From: JAUZQZ01 sp964492105
Lineage (GTDB): Bacteria > Pseudomonadota > Zetaproteobacteria > Mariprofundales > Mariprofundaceae
Assembly (NCBI GenBank): GCA_964492105.1
Contig: CAZBJB010000007.1
Location: 1-36,620 of the forward strand
Length of the DNA stretch: 36,620 nt
Direction: 5' to 3'
Position numbers and translations under genes: made by a program. This document shows positions 25,216 to 34,375 of this stretch, piece after piece. The notes under the pieces were generated by a model. It was not told the origin of the DNA. It did not search any database and worked only from the letters and a program-made list of their open reading frames with translations. How positions within the stretch are numbered: position 1 is the stretch's first letter; each line of letters opens with the position of its first letter.

Positions 25216-27477
25216 CGTGGTTTTGATCTGCTCACGCCAGTCACACCCTTCCTCGACACAGACATGCTCCAGCCCGCGCCGTTTGGTTATCTTTTCGGTG
25301 ACGAAAGGTGCTCCGCATTTTGGGCAGGGTCGATCCGCCGGCTTGTTCCACAATGCGTTCTTGCACCTGGGGTAGGTTGAGCAGGAATAAAATACCTTGC
25401 CGCGGCGGGACTTTTTTTCAAGAAATGTGCCCTTGCCGCATTCGGGGCATCGAATACCGGTATCCACGGGCTTTTCCATCGGCTGAATATTCTTGCATTC
25501 CGGATAGGCGGAACAGCCGAGGAATTGACCATAACGGCCATGTTTGGTGAGCATCGGCGCACCACATTGGCCACACTTCTGATCGGACATCTCGGATTCG
25601 GGCTGCTCTTTCGTGTTTCCGGCCAACGGTTGGGAGTGCTTGCATCCGGGATAGCCCGTGCAGGCCAGAAAACGTCCGAAGCGCCCCAGTTTGATGGCCA
25701 TGGGCTTACCGCATTCGGGGCAGACCTGATTGGTTTCCTCATGGGTGACATCGGAACGTTTGACGTTTTCCATGGTATGATCCACGCGATCCTTGAATGG
25801 CGTCCAGAATTTACGTAACAACGGTTTCCATTCCGCCTCACCGCGCGCTACGGCATCCAGCTTATCCTCAATGTCCGCCGTGAATCCCGTTTCTACGATG
25901 TCGGCAAAGTATTTCGTCAGAAACCTGCTGACGATTTCACCAATATCGGTCGGGACGAAACGCTTCCGTTCCATGTCCGCATAGTTACGGGTTCTGAGCA
26001 CATTCAGGATCGAAGCATAGGTGGAGGGCCGGCCAATGCCGTAGCCTTCCAGTTCCTTGACCAGAGTGGCTTCGGTGAAACGGGGCTTGGGTTCAGTGAA
26101 GTGTTGTCTAGCCTCGGCTTTTTCAATCTGAACGGATTCACCTTCCTTCAAGGGCGGCAGCATGCCGGTATCTTCTTCCTTGCCGGGTTCATCACGTCCT
26201 TCCAGATACAGCTTGCGAAAACCGTCGAAGGCAATGGTCGAACCCGTAGCGCGCAGCGTGGCGTTGTCCGATGTAATATCGGCGCTGACCTGATCCAGAA
26301 CAGCAGGAGACATCTGGCAAGCCAGCGACCGTTTCCAGATGAGTTCATACAATCGGGCAGCATCAGTATCGAGTATATTCTTCATTGATTGTGGTGTTCG
26401 TGAAATCAATGTGGGGCGGATCGCTTCATGCGCTTCCTGCGCATTCTTGCTTTTGGTTCTGAAACGTCGCGGTTTGCCCGGCAAATAGTTATCACCGAAA
26501 TGTTCCGCGATATATGTGCGCATGCCGGCAATGGATTCCTCGGCCAGCGACACCGAATCGGTCCGCATATAGGTAATCAGGCCGGTGCGTTCGCCGCCTA
26601 CGTCAATGCCTTCATACAATTTTTGTGCCAGTTGCATGGTTTTGCGGGCGGTGAAACCCAGTTTTCGCGCCGCATCCATTTGCAGGGTCGATGTAATGAA
26701 CGGGGGCGACGGGTGCTGCTGCTTCTTCTTTTTGCTAACGCTGACAACAGTAAAATGACCTGCCTTGACCTTGCGCTCGGCGGCGCGGGCGGCCACACCA
26801 TTGGCCAGTGCGAACTTACCCAGCGTTTTGCCGTCCAGCGCATGAAGTCTGGCCTTGAATGCACCATGAGATGCGCTGCAATCCGTTTCCACATTCCAGT
26901 ATTCCCTGGGCACGAATGCGCGAATTTCCTGCTCACGCTCGCAAATCAGGCGCAGGGCGACCGATTGCACCCGGCCGGCGGACAGCCCTGTTTTGACCTT
27001 GCGCCATAACAGAGGCGACAAGGTAAATCCGACCAGATAATCCAGCGCGCTGCGTGCCTGTTGCGCATCTACCAGTTGATAATCAATGCCGCGCGGATGA
27101 GCGACGGCTTCGGTGATGGCCTTTCTGGTGATTTCATGGAAGGTGATGCGTTCCACCGTTTTGTCCTTCAACGCACCGCGCCGCGCCAGCTCCTCGCTGA
27201 CATGCCAGGCAATCGCCTCACCTTCACGGTCCAGATCGCTGGCCAGAATCAGCGTATCGGCCTTCTTCAACGCATTCTCAATAGCATCGAGACGTTTTTT
27301 CTTATCTGCGATCACTTCATAACGCAACGCAAAGTCCTGTTCGGGATCCACCGAACCGTCCTTCTTTGGAAACGCGCGCACATGGCCATAGGAAGCCAGC
27401 ACCCTGTATCCCTTTCCAAGGTATTTTTCGATAGTCTTGGCCTTGGCCGGCGACTCCACGACGACAACGGAACTCAT
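25195..27477 (-). CDS. topA: DNA topoisomerase I
   Basis: A 760-residue type IA topoisomerase that relaxes negative supercoils. Visible: the TOPRIM domain with VESPAKAKTIEKYLG and DLDREGEAIAWH (81-92), the catalytic tyrosine Y303 (GLITYMRTDSVSL), and GYGIGRPSTYASIL. Four C-terminal CxxC zinc ribbons follow (CPECGKPM, CGQCGAPM, CPECGKGT, CPKCGAPF). The last six residues EHLAKC and the stop codon are encoded exactly within the terminal repeat of the MITE at 25055-25215, so the native C-terminus has been replaced at its very end. The start ATG follows a GAGGTGCCC stretch. Confidence 0.96.
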   Translation of the reverse strand: MSSVVVVESPAKAKTIEKYLGKGYRVLASYGHVRAFPKKDGSVDPEQDFALRYEVIADKKKRLDAIENALKKADTLILASDLDREGEAIAWHVSEELARRGALKDKTVERITFHEITRKAITEAVAHPRGIDYQLVDAQQARSALDYLVGFTLSPLLWRKVKTGLSAGRVQSVALRLICEREQEIRAFVPREYWNVETDCSASHGAFKARLHALDGKTLGKFALANGVAARAAERKVKAGHFTVVSVSKKKKQQHPSPPFITSTLQMDAARKLGFTARKTMQLAQKLYEGIDVGGERTGLITYMRTDSVSLAEESIAGMRTYIAEHFGDNYLPGKPRRFRTKSKNAQEAHEAIRPTLISRTPQSMKNILDTDAARLYELIWKRSLACQMSPAVLDQVSADITSDNATLRATGSTIAFDGFRKLYLEGRDEPGKEEDTGMLPPLKEGESVQIEKAEARQHFTEPKPRFTEATLVKELEGYGIGRPSTYASILNVLRTRNYADMERKRFVPTDIGEIVSRFLTKYFADIVETGFTADIEDKLDAVARGEAEWKPLLRKFWTPFKDRVDHTMENVKRSDVTHEETNQVCPECGKPMAIKLGRFGRFLACTGYPGCKHSQPLAGNTKEQPESEMSDQKCGQCGAPMLTKHGRYGQFLGCSAYPECKNIQPMEKPVDTGIRCPECGKGTFLEKKSRRGKVFYSCSTYPRCKNALWNKPADRPCPKCGAPFVTEKITKRRGLEHVCVEEGCDWREQIKTTEHLAKC

Positions 27478-27506
27478 GAATGGGCACCTCTTTCAAGAGA
27501 ATAGTG

Positions 27507-27546
27507 TAACCTGGATCCTGCAAGTGCTCGCACACACATAGCGCAA
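27507..27546. repeat. Family-B palindromic element, partial
   Basis: It reads TAACCTGGATCCTGCAAGTG, then CTCGCACACACATAGCGCAA. It matches 30911-30949 almost base for base and 2947-2971 in part. It lies between dprA (upstream gene on the other side) and the topA start, so the topA promoter region is built around it. Confidence 0.8.
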
Positions 27547-27580
27547 CCCCTTGATTCATCCAGCATATCGGAAAAACGGG

Positions 27581-28672
27581 CTATCCATCCCTCATGGCGT
27601 AGCGACCGCCGGGCAGGCTTTCCACAACACCGAGTAACTCAAGGGCGAGCAGAATGGGGGAAAGTTCGGGAACGGTCAAGCCGCAGTGTTGAGCCAATGC
27701 GTCGACATGCATAATCTCTCCTTCCAGCGCCTTGATAATCTTCACCTGCGATGGATTGGCGGGCTTATAATGTGAAGCTTTCGAGCGTGCTGAGCCCGTA
27801 TCCCATCCGAGGATACGCGGAATGTCTTCCGGGGATTCCACCAAAGCCGCCCCGTCGTGAATGAGTTGGTGGCAGCCCGCGTGGTTACCTGACAAAACGG
27901 ATCCGGGGACAGCCATCACCTCCCGTCCGTAATCTATGGCCTGGCGGGCGGTAATGAGCGAACCGGATCGAATATCCGCCTCCATCACCAACGTGGCCAT
28001 GGTCAGTCCTGCGATAATCCGGTTGCGCCTGGGAAAGTGTTCGGGCCGTGCCTCCGTTGTCGGCAAGAATTCGCTGATGACGCATCCATGGGCGGCCACA
28101 GCCTCGATCTGGCGTTGTTGTTCGAAGCTAAAGGGTGCAGCCAGCCCGCAACCCAGTACGGCGATGGTGGGCGCATCACCTTCCAGCGCTCCGCCATGCG
28201 CCGAGGTATCAATGCCGTAGGCCATGCCGCTGACGATGCCGACACCACGTTCAGATAGAAAACTGCACCACCGCCGGGTCAACATGCGCCCCTCCCGGCT
28301 AGCCTTGCGGGCGCCTACCACCGCCAGTAATTTCGGGTATTTCAAGGTTGCCAGGTCGCCTTTGACAAACAGCACCAGCGGCGCATCGTCCATGGTGCTG
28401 AATGTTTCGGGCCAGACTCCATCATCCGGGCAAATGACGGTCATGGCGTTTGATTCGCATTGCCTGATGATATGCGATGCCTGATCCGGATCGGATTGTT
28501 CAAGCGCCCGGATCAGGTTGCTTCCGATACCGTCGATATGTTGCCAGTCCGCCGGATTGTTGTTCCATACGGTCTCCACGGAGCCGCTGGCGTTGACCAA
28601 TTGACGACCAATACAGGGGCCGATACCACGTACCAGACTTAGGCGCAGCCAACCCGATGCCGCGCTACTCAT
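27581..28672 (-). CDS. dprA: DNA-processing protein DprA (Smf)
   Basis: A 363-residue cytoplasmic single-stranded DNA-binding protein that loads RecA during natural transformation. Visible: an N-terminal SAM-like helical region (LRLSLVRGIGP), the Rossmann-like core with VVGARKASREG, SGMAYGIDTSAHGGAL, FPRRNRIIAGL and RSGSLITARQA, and GREVMAVPGS with HQLIHDGAAL. A C-terminal winged helix (about 300-360) ends the protein. The ATG at 28672 has GGGG 6 bases upstream; longer readings enter a repeat region. Its neighbours lysM and topA are the usual ones; smg, often between dprA and topA, is missing. Confidence 0.94.
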   Translation of the reverse strand: MSSAASGWLRLSLVRGIGPCIGRQLVNASGSVETVWNNNPADWQHIDGIGSNLIRALEQSDPDQASHIIRQCESNAMTVICPDDGVWPETFSTMDDAPLVLFVKGDLATLKYPKLLAVVGARKASREGRMLTRRWCSFLSERGVGIVSGMAYGIDTSAHGGALEGDAPTIAVLGCGLAAPFSFEQQRQIEAVAAHGCVISEFLPTTEARPEHFPRRNRIIAGLTMATLVMEADIRSGSLITARQAIDYGREVMAVPGSVLSGNHAGCHQLIHDGAALVESPEDIPRILGWDTGSARSKASHYKPANPSQVKIIKALEGEIMHVDALAQHCGLTVPELSPILLALELLGVVESLPGGRYAMRDG

Positions 28673-28753
28673 ATTCTGCCCCGTACATTCACAAACCATC
28701 AGCGAGTGTTGGCGGGATGTGCGGCGGGCCGTGCGCGTGCGGCACGCACAGGC

Positions 28754-28793
28754 AGGCGCAATCATCACGGTGATTCATGAGCCTCTCATGAAT
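28754..28793. repeat. Short repeats between lysM and dprA
   Basis: 28754-28775 (GGCGCAATCATCACGGTGAT) recurs at 30887-30908. It overlaps a 9-bp inverted repeat ATTCATGAG-CCT-CTCATGAAT (about 28773-28793), whose reverse complement resembles the TATTCAGAGGCT / ATTCATAAAT stretches at 3188-3209 and 30590-30614. Confidence 0.55.
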
Positions 28794-28801
28794 AATGCAG
28801 G

Positions 28802-29875
28802 CTAGGGTCTGGTCTGGTTACGGATCGAATCTCCAGGATCGATCGGATCGGTGGATTCAGTCACCAGCGCAATGGATGTATTCTGCTGCGGTCGCAGCAC
28901 CATCAGCTTGCCGATTCTTTCCTGTGGCAGCGCCACCGCCTTACCACTGATTGCATCATGAATGATACGGCCTGCCTTGTGTATCGAAAGAATGGTTCCG
29001 GCTTTCATACCATCCTTTAAACCCAGGCTAATACCGACAATCTGATACTGACTGGCTTCCGCAGCATCGTTACGGATATACAGCACATAGCCGTTGACCG
29101 CATGCGCGGGATAGTTGGGAACAATACGCGTATTGATATGGCGAACAGGTTTGAGCCGGTCGCCACGGAAAATTTCTTCAAACGACTGAACCACACGTCC
29201 CCTGACCACACCATGCGATTGCGAGGTGACCTCTATCTGACCCAGATGATGGATCAAAAAACCTGCGACGTTGCCCGTTTCTGGATCACGGATTGGATTG
29301 CCCGTGCGGAAAACATCAAAGATGGATCCTGGGTTTACAGGAGATTTGAATTTGAGATAAACCTTATCATTGGTGCCATAATTGATGTGATCATCCGGAG
29401 AACCGAGTACATATCCCACACCTTTTACTGCCTCCGGCGAAATAAAATCCTTCCGTTTCAGGGCGGTGATCAGCAGGCTCGGGTCAATGGCTGCCTCAAG
29501 GCGTTCCACCGGTTCTATACGCACCGATGGCTGTAGCCGTATCGTCGTCAGTTCGCCTGTTTTTTTCCTTCTGGCATCAAACCGGATTTTATTGCCCGGA
29601 TAAATCAGGTCGGGATTGCTGATATACAGGTTCCATTCCCATATCTTAAGCCATTTTTCCGGATGCCTGAAGAAATGATTGGCAATATCCCAAAGGGTAT
29701 CACCTTTTTTGACAATATAGGGTTGGGCAAGACCGGGCCTGATATCGGACGTGGTTTGATCTGACGACGTCAATTCATCCGCGGATGCAGGTAACTGTGT
29801 TTGCGTAAGTATCAGTACGGGAAGTGTACACAGCAGCCAGGTCAGGAGAACGGGCAGACTATATTGAAGTTTCAT
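28802..29875 (-). CDS. LysM peptidoglycan-binding domain protein
   Basis: A 357-residue exported protein with a signal peptide (about 1-32, ending near PASA). One LysM domain follows (about 53-100, YIVKKGDTLWDIANHFF to NPDLIYPGNKIRF), which binds peptidoglycan. The rest (100-357) is a beta-rich region of unknown role that is usual for the LysM protein found upstream of dprA in proteobacteria. ATG with GGGAG about 10 bases upstream. It lies directly upstream of dprA, but 129 bases including repeats separate the two, so coupling is loose. Confidence 0.88.
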   Translation of the reverse strand: MKLQYSLPVLLTWLLCTLPVLILTQTQLPASADELTSSDQTTSDIRPGLAQPYIVKKGDTLWDIANHFFRHPEKWLKIWEWNLYISNPDLIYPGNKIRFDARRKKTGELTTIRLQPSVRIEPVERLEAAIDPSLLITALKRKDFISPEAVKGVGYVLGSPDDHINYGTNDKVYLKFKSPVNPGSIFDVFRTGNPIRDPETGNVAGFLIHHLGQIEVTSQSHGVVRGRVVQSFEEIFRGDRLKPVRHINTRIVPNYPAHAVNGYVLYIRNDAAEASQYQIVGISLGLKDGMKAGTILSIHKAGRIIHDAISGKAVALPQERIGKLMVLRPQQNTSIALVTESTDPIDPGDSIRNQTRP

Positions 29876-29918
29876 GTCGCTAAATCTCCCTGTAAAAAAC
29901 GATACATTCCAGGCAAAA

Positions 29919-30503
29919 TTAAATCTTCCGCCTCCGGGTGTGTCCGACCCGATCCTCTTTTCCTGCCATCATGCGGCGAATATTGCTATGATGACGTACC
30001 AGCATGATCAGACAAAACAGGCTGGAGGCGCTTATGCAGGCGGTTGAAGCACGCAGGAATAATGCCGATGCAGGCAGGGTAAATCCAGCCAGAATCGATG
30101 CCAGCGCAACATAGCGCCATACGATCAGCGCCAGTAACCATACACAAAAAGCGATGACGGCTATCCAGGGTTGCCAGGGCAATAATACGCCAAACATGAT
30201 GGCGACCCCTTTCCCCCCCTTGAAACCAAGGTATATGGGAAATATGTGTCCCAGAAAAGCGGCGATGGCCGTTAACGCGATCAGTGTTTCACTGGCCGTA
30301 TGTACGGCCCATGCGACGGGCAGTGCTCCCTTGCCGATATCCGCGGCTAATGTCAGCAGGCCAATGGTTTTCCCCCCCGTGCGTGAGGCATTGGTGGCGC
30401 CGATATTGCCACTGCCGTGTTCGCGCGGATCCTTGCCGGTCAACCCGCGTGTGAGCAATAGTCCGAAAGGGATGGAACCAAGCAGGTAAGCTACGGTAAC
30501 CAT
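29919..30503 (-). CDS. plsY: Glycerol-3-phosphate acyltransferase PlsY
   Basis: A 194-residue polytopic inner-membrane enzyme that transfers acyl groups from acyl-phosphate to glycerol 3-phosphate, the first step of phospholipid synthesis. It shows the three PlsY motifs: GSIPFG, HGSGNIGATNASRTGGK and the GFKGGKGVA loop. About five hydrophobic segments fit the family, with a basic C-terminal tail. The start at 30503 has AGAG 5 bases upstream; an ATG 33 bases earlier (30536) lacks a ribosome site. It is upstream of the LysM gene with a 43-base gap. Confidence 0.93.
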   Translation of the reverse strand: MVTVAYLLGSIPFGLLLTRGLTGKDPREHGSGNIGATNASRTGGKTIGLLTLAADIGKGALPVAWAVHTASETLIALTAIAAFLGHIFPIYLGFKGGKGVAIMFGVLLPWQPWIAVIAFCVWLLALIVWRYVALASILAGFTLPASALFLRASTACISASSLFCLIMLVRHHSNIRRMMAGKEDRVGHTRRRKI

Positions 30504-30629
30504 GATACTCTTTTCAAGAATCAACGGAACTGGCATAAACGAAACATTAGACGCATATGGTGTATAAGGTCAACCGCACCTCCCTGTTGTTATTCAGCCT
30601 GAACTATTCATAAATGCTGCCACACCCTT

Positions 30630-30790
30630 GAGCCTCTTGCAAAACGCCGGGTGGATGAGCGGCAATTCCACTTTGAGACCATTTTCGGGATGAAATGAGC
30701 TGCATGGTGGTTCCATAGAGCGAAATTCAAGCTCGGAAATGGGCCGAAGCGGGGAAGCCGATCGACGCTCATGAGTTTTGCAAGAGGCTC
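30630..30790. mobile_element. 161-bp MITE family A, intact copy with target duplication
   Basis: Perfect 16-bp terminal inverted repeats GAGCCTCTTGCAAAAC / GTTTTGCAAGAGGCTC. It is flanked on both sides by CCTT (30626-30629 and 30791-30794), a likely 4-bp target site duplication. It has no coding capacity for a transposase. It is about 91% identical by eye (roughly 14 differences) to 36386-36546. Confidence 0.92.
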
Positions 30791-30801
30791 CCTTGCTTGT
30801 T

Positions 30802-30883
30802 CCTTTGTTCGCACCGAAGCCTTCGTCGGTCGTCCGTATGCATGGCTACGGCCTCCTTCCTCTGAATCCGTTGCGAACAAAGG
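30802..30883. repeat. 82-bp element with 12-bp inverted ends
   Basis: CCTTTGTTCGCA (30802-30813) and TGCGAACAAAGG (30872-30883) are perfect inverted repeats enclosing 58 bases. The start lies close to the right end of the MITE. Single copy in the window, so its mobility is unproven. Confidence 0.5.
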
Positions 30884-30910
30884 CCCGGCGCAATCATCAC
30901 GGCGATTTGT

Positions 30911-30971
30911 GACCTAGATCCTGCAGGTGCTCGCACACACATAGCGCATGTCAATGTCGGATCCCGGGTGT
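30911..30971. repeat. Family-B palindromic element, most complete mixed copy
   Basis: It joins the CTAGATCCTGCAGGTGCTCG half (as at 2947 and 27507) to the CATGTCAATGTCGGATCCCG half (as at 3147 and 23163), showing that the two halves belong to one element of about 60 bases with inverted GGATCC-containing ends. Confidence 0.75.
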
Positions 30972-31078
30972 TAGTATTCACACGACACCCTACACTGCCT
31001 GATGCGGGTATCGAATTGCTCATCAGGCCGACAGGCTTTTGATCCAGGTAAGACACGGGGTGACGGGAGGATTATCCA

Positions 31079-32104
31079 TTGCGTTATTTTACTCAAGATC
31101 AAATCATGGTTGGCGTACGTCGTTCCCTGAAACCTTCACTCATTATCACGATGGCTGGAACCATCATTATTGCGGTGATCATCTATGGTATATTCAGCAT
31201 GGGCAGTCCTTCCGGTGCCAGTAAGATTGTTCTTCATTTTATCGGTGGCATTAGCTGCCTGCTGTGGACACTGTTTGGCCTGACGGCACTGGCCAGGCAA
31301 TTACATGTCGACATGCAGGGGCAATCCATCCCGAACACCAGGCAGGCCATGTGCTTTGCGTGGTCGCGTGTCCGATCGTTGTTATTGCTGCCGGCCTGGG
31401 CGGTCGCTGGTCTGCTGGTGTTGTTGTTGGCCGAGTTGCTTGTTTTGCTGCTGGCCAGGGTTCCAGGTCTCGGGCTGGTTTGGCTGGCTCTGGCAGGCGT
31501 GCCGTTACTGCTGCTCAATACCGTGGTCGCTGTGGGCTTGCTGCTGGCGCTGTTCAACATCGCCGCCCGCGTAGCGATTTCACCGGCAGATGCCGGCACA
31601 CTGCGTGATATCCTATGGCGGCTGTTGCGCCAACGATTGCCGGAACTGCTGATTTACAACCTTGGTGGTGTACTGGCAACGCTGTTTGTTGCTGTACTGG
31701 TACTTTCTCCCCTCTGGCTGGGGATCCGGATTACACAGGGATTGAGCCATATCGTGGCAGGATCGCAGATGGCGGCTGTTCAGGCAGCTTCCGGATTCTG
31801 GGGAGGTATCGCGTACCTTGTTGCGTTGGTTGTCTTTGGCGGTTCACTGGCCGCCATCGCCAGCATTCCGGGGATTGTGATAACACATATGACGTTGCTG
31901 ATACACATGAAACTGGATGAACCGAAAGCAGGAAAAACCACCACGGGTAGAAAAAGGGCTACGGCATCCCGCAAGATACCTGCACGAAAAACCGCCAGCC
32001 GTACGATAAAAACGCCCACATCCCGTTCGGAAAAAAAGAAGGAGGAGGAGACACATGGCACAAAGGAGGATGTCGCTGAACCTGTTTCTTCCGAACGTTT
32101 GTAG
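31079..32104 (+). CDS. Polytopic membrane protein with basic C-terminal tail
   Basis: 341 residues, not recognised. About six hydrophobic segments (near 22-42, 50-68, 100-130, 132-165, 196-222 and 240-275) are followed by a tail of about 55 residues rich in Lys, Arg, Thr and Ser (KAGKTTTGRKRATASRKIPARK) and then an acidic end. The tail resembles histone H1-like repeats and could bind nucleic acid or lipid head groups. The start is a TTG with GGAGG 9 bases upstream; the first ATG is nine codons later. The stop overlaps the GTG that opens the following pseudogene. Confidence 0.75.
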   Translation: MRYFTQDQIMVGVRRSLKPSLIITMAGTIIIAVIIYGIFSMGSPSGASKIVLHFIGGISCLLWTLFGLTALARQLHVDMQGQSIPNTRQAMCFAWSRVRSLLLLPAWAVAGLLVLLLAELLVLLLARVPGLGLVWLALAGVPLLLLNTVVAVGLLLALFNIAARVAISPADAGTLRDILWRLLRQRLPELLIYNLGGVLATLFVAVLVLSPLWLGIRITQGLSHIVAGSQMAAVQAASGFWGGIAYLVALVVFGGSLAAIASIPGIVITHMTLLIHMKLDEPKAGKTTTGRKRATASRKIPARKTASRTIKTPTSRSEKKKEEETHGTKEDVAEPVSSERL

Positions 32105-32920
32105 TGCTGTTGATGCTTCTGACTGTCCTGATTGTTGCCAGTCTCGCCCTGTTCATCATCGACATCACGCAAACGAAAAACGCCATTCGACGCAATTATC
32201 CGCTGATTGGACGTTTTCGGTTCCTTTTTCAACATCTTGGTGTGTTCTTTCGCCAGCGTGCACGATGGCGACGGCAAACTATCCGATGAACGTTTGCGCG
32301 AGGTCGCCGCCATCAGGCAGGTCAGAATGTTCGAGATCAAGCTTAGTCAGGGCGCCAAACCCGGCAAGGGCGGCATCCTCCCTGCCATTAAAGTGACGGC
32401 GGAAATCGCGGCTATTCGCGGCATTCCGGCGGGCGAGGATTCAATCAGCCCCAACAGGCATGTGGAAATTGAACGTCCCGGCGACTTGCTGGACATGATC
32501 GCCCGCATCCGCAGTGTGCGGGTGATTTGCTCGGGCAAACTGATTACGCCGTCGGGCGTGGCGTGGGCGCTGTGCATGGGTGCGGATTTTATTGTTTCGG
32601 CGCGTGGTTTCATGTTTGCGCTGGGCTGCATTCAGACCATGCAGTGCAATAAAAACACCTGCCCCACCGGCATCACCACGCATCAGAAACGCTTGCAGCG
32701 CGGGCTTGTGCCCCGGGATAAGGCCGTGCGCGTACAACACTATGTGGAAAACATGATGCATGATGTTGGTGTGATTGCCCATTCCTGCGGTGTAACATAT
32801 CCGCGCCGGCTGCGGCGCAGGCATGCGCGTATCGTCACCGCGGATGGTAACAGCACGGGTTTGCATCTGCTTCACCCGGAAACAGAGCCTGGTTTTCCAC
32901 ATGGAAAGCCAAAGGAGTAA
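32104..32920 (+). pseudogene. FMN-binding glutamate synthase family protein, two internal deletions
   Basis: The N-terminal piece (from GTG 32104) reads a membrane helix, then RRNYPLIGRFRFLFQHLGVFFRQ, typical of the family's start. At about 32254-32257 the match jumps into another frame at SVHDGDGKLSDERLREVAAI, skipping roughly 200 family residues. At about 32508-32520 the text jumps again, in frame, from LLDMIARIR to VRVICSGKLITPSG, skipping roughly 100 residues that hold much of the FMN-binding core. The C-terminal part (CIQTMQCNKNTCPTGITTHQKRLQRGLVP to the end) is well conserved. The enzyme cannot be functional. Its end still carries the AGGAG for the next gene. Deletion sizes are from memory of the family. 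Confidence 0.85.
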
Positions 32921-32923
32921 ACC

Positions 32924-34375
32924 ATGCGCATCGTCGAACATTCCCCGCTGATGATTCCCGGAGCATCCGAAGCGGCAGGCAAACCGCTGGAGGTCATCTC
33001 GCCCTACGATGACCAACTGATTGCGACCGTGGCAGCGGCCAATGCTGCTGGCGTGGAACAGGCATTAAACAACGCCAGCCGCCTGTTTGCCGACCGCGCG
33101 CACTGGCTGCCCGTGGATCAACGCATCGGGATTCTGGAACGAATGACTGATTTGCTTCGGGATCATGCGGAGGATCTGGCAGTCGGGGCGTCGCTTGAGG
33201 GCGGCAAGCCGCTGGTGGATTCACGCATCGAGATGGCGCGCTGCATCGACAGTTTTTGTATTTGCATCAACACCCTGCGCACCGATGACGGCCACCCGCC
33301 GGTAATGGGCGTGAATGCGGCGTCGAAGCATCGCATTGCATTCACCCGGCGGGAGCCCATTGGCGTGGTTGTGGCGTTTAGCGCCTTCAACCATCCGCTC
33401 AACCTGATTGCGCATCAAGTGGGTCCGGCCATTGCCGCCGGTTGTCCGGTGATCGTCAAACCAGCGGAAAACACGCCGCTTTCGTGCATCCGCCTGGTGC
33501 GCTTGCTGCATCGGGCCGGCCTGCCCGAAGGATGGTGTCAGTTCGTGATGCCGGAAGATATTGTGCTGGCTGAAGCATTGGTGACGGATTCTCGTGTTGC
33601 CTTTTTCAGCTTTATCGGCAGCGCCCGCGTGGGCTGGCTTTTACGATCCAGACTGGCTCCAGGTACGCGCTGCGCCCTTGAGCACGGCGGTGCAGCTCCC
33701 GTTATTATCACCGGGGATGCCGATATCGAGAAGGCGTTGCCCGGACTGTTGAAAGGGGCCTTTTACCACGCCGGGCAAGTGTGCGTATCGGTGCAACGCA
33801 TCTTCGCCCACGCATCCATCGCGCGCGAGCTGGCCGATACAATGGCGGATCAGGCCAGGGCGCTGCTTGTAGGCGATCCGTTAGCTGAGCAAACCGAAGT
33901 TGGACCGCTCATCCGGCCACGGGAAAGTGATCGCGTCGATCACTGGGTGAAGGAGGCGGTTGCGGGCGGTGCGGCGCTGTTGTGCGGCGGTGAGCCACGC
34001 GGCCACCATTGCTACGCTCCCACTGTCTTGTTCGATCCGGAGGCAGACGCACGCGTATCGACGCAGGAAGTGTTTGGCCCGGTGGTGTGCGTTTATCCGT
34101 TTACCGAACCGGATGCAGCCATCGAAGCGGCCAATGCGCTGGATGTCGCTTTTCAGGCCTCGGTGTACAGCCGTAATCTCGATACGGCGCTGTATATCTC
34201 CGAACGCCTGGCCGCATCGGCGGTGATGATCAACGATCATACGGCGTTTCGTGTAGACTGGATGCCATTCGCCGGATTGAAACATTCGGGTCTCGGTGTT
34301 GGCGGCATCCCGTTCACCATGCGAGATATGCAGATTGAGAAGATGACCGTGATTCATTCGGAGGCTATCGAATAA
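32924..34375 (+). CDS. NAD(P)-dependent aldehyde dehydrogenase family protein
   Basis: A 483-residue cytoplasmic enzyme of the aldehyde dehydrogenase superfamily. Expected catalytic residues are present: N156 (FSAFNHPL), K179 (VIVKPAE), E253 (LEHGG) and the nucleophile C287 (HAGQVCVSVQR). ELGG is changed to LEHGG, a variant I recall from the subfamily found beside acetolactate synthase-like genes. The natural aldehyde is unknown. The ATG has a strong AGGAG 7 bases upstream, inside the pseudogene end. The stop overlaps the next ATG (TAATG), so the pair is translationally coupled. Confidence 0.88.
   Translation: MRIVEHSPLMIPGASEAAGKPLEVISPYDDQLIATVAAANAAGVEQALNNASRLFADRAHWLPVDQRIGILERMTDLLRDHAEDLAVGASLEGGKPLVDSRIEMARCIDSFCICINTLRTDDGHPPVMGVNAASKHRIAFTRREPIGVVVAFSAFNHPLNLIAHQVGPAIAAGCPVIVKPAENTPLSCIRLVRLLHRAGLPEGWCQFVMPEDIVLAEALVTDSRVAFFSFIGSARVGWLLRSRLAPGTRCALEHGGAAPVIITGDADIEKALPGLLKGAFYHAGQVCVSVQRIFAHASIARELADTMADQARALLVGDPLAEQTEVGPLIRPRESDRVDHWVKEAVAGGAALLCGGEPRGHHCYAPTVLFDPEADARVSTQEVFGPVVCVYPFTEPDAAIEAANALDVAFQASVYSRNLDTALYISERLAASAVMINDHTAFRVDWMPFAGLKHSGLGVGGIPFTMRDMQIEKMTVIHSEAIE

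Larger units (their letters stand above)
30537..31078. other. Repeat-filled region between divergent plsY and membrane protein genes
   Basis: About 540 bases without a convincing gene. In order: a family-C short repeat (about 30590-30614), a full MITE (30630-30790), an 82-bp inverted-repeat element (30802-30883), a repeat shared with 28754, a family-B element (30911-30971), and about 100 unique bases with the ribosome site of the next gene. Confidence 0.8.

Noticed and set aside
29321..29345. GGATCCTGGGTTTACA inside the LysM gene, similar to family B ends
   Set aside because: It encodes a normal part of the protein (VNPGSIF region) and lacks the rest of the element; a chance match.
32441..33016. 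191-residue minus-strand open frame
   Set aside because: Antisense to the glutamate synthase remnant, which has clear family motifs on the plus strand.
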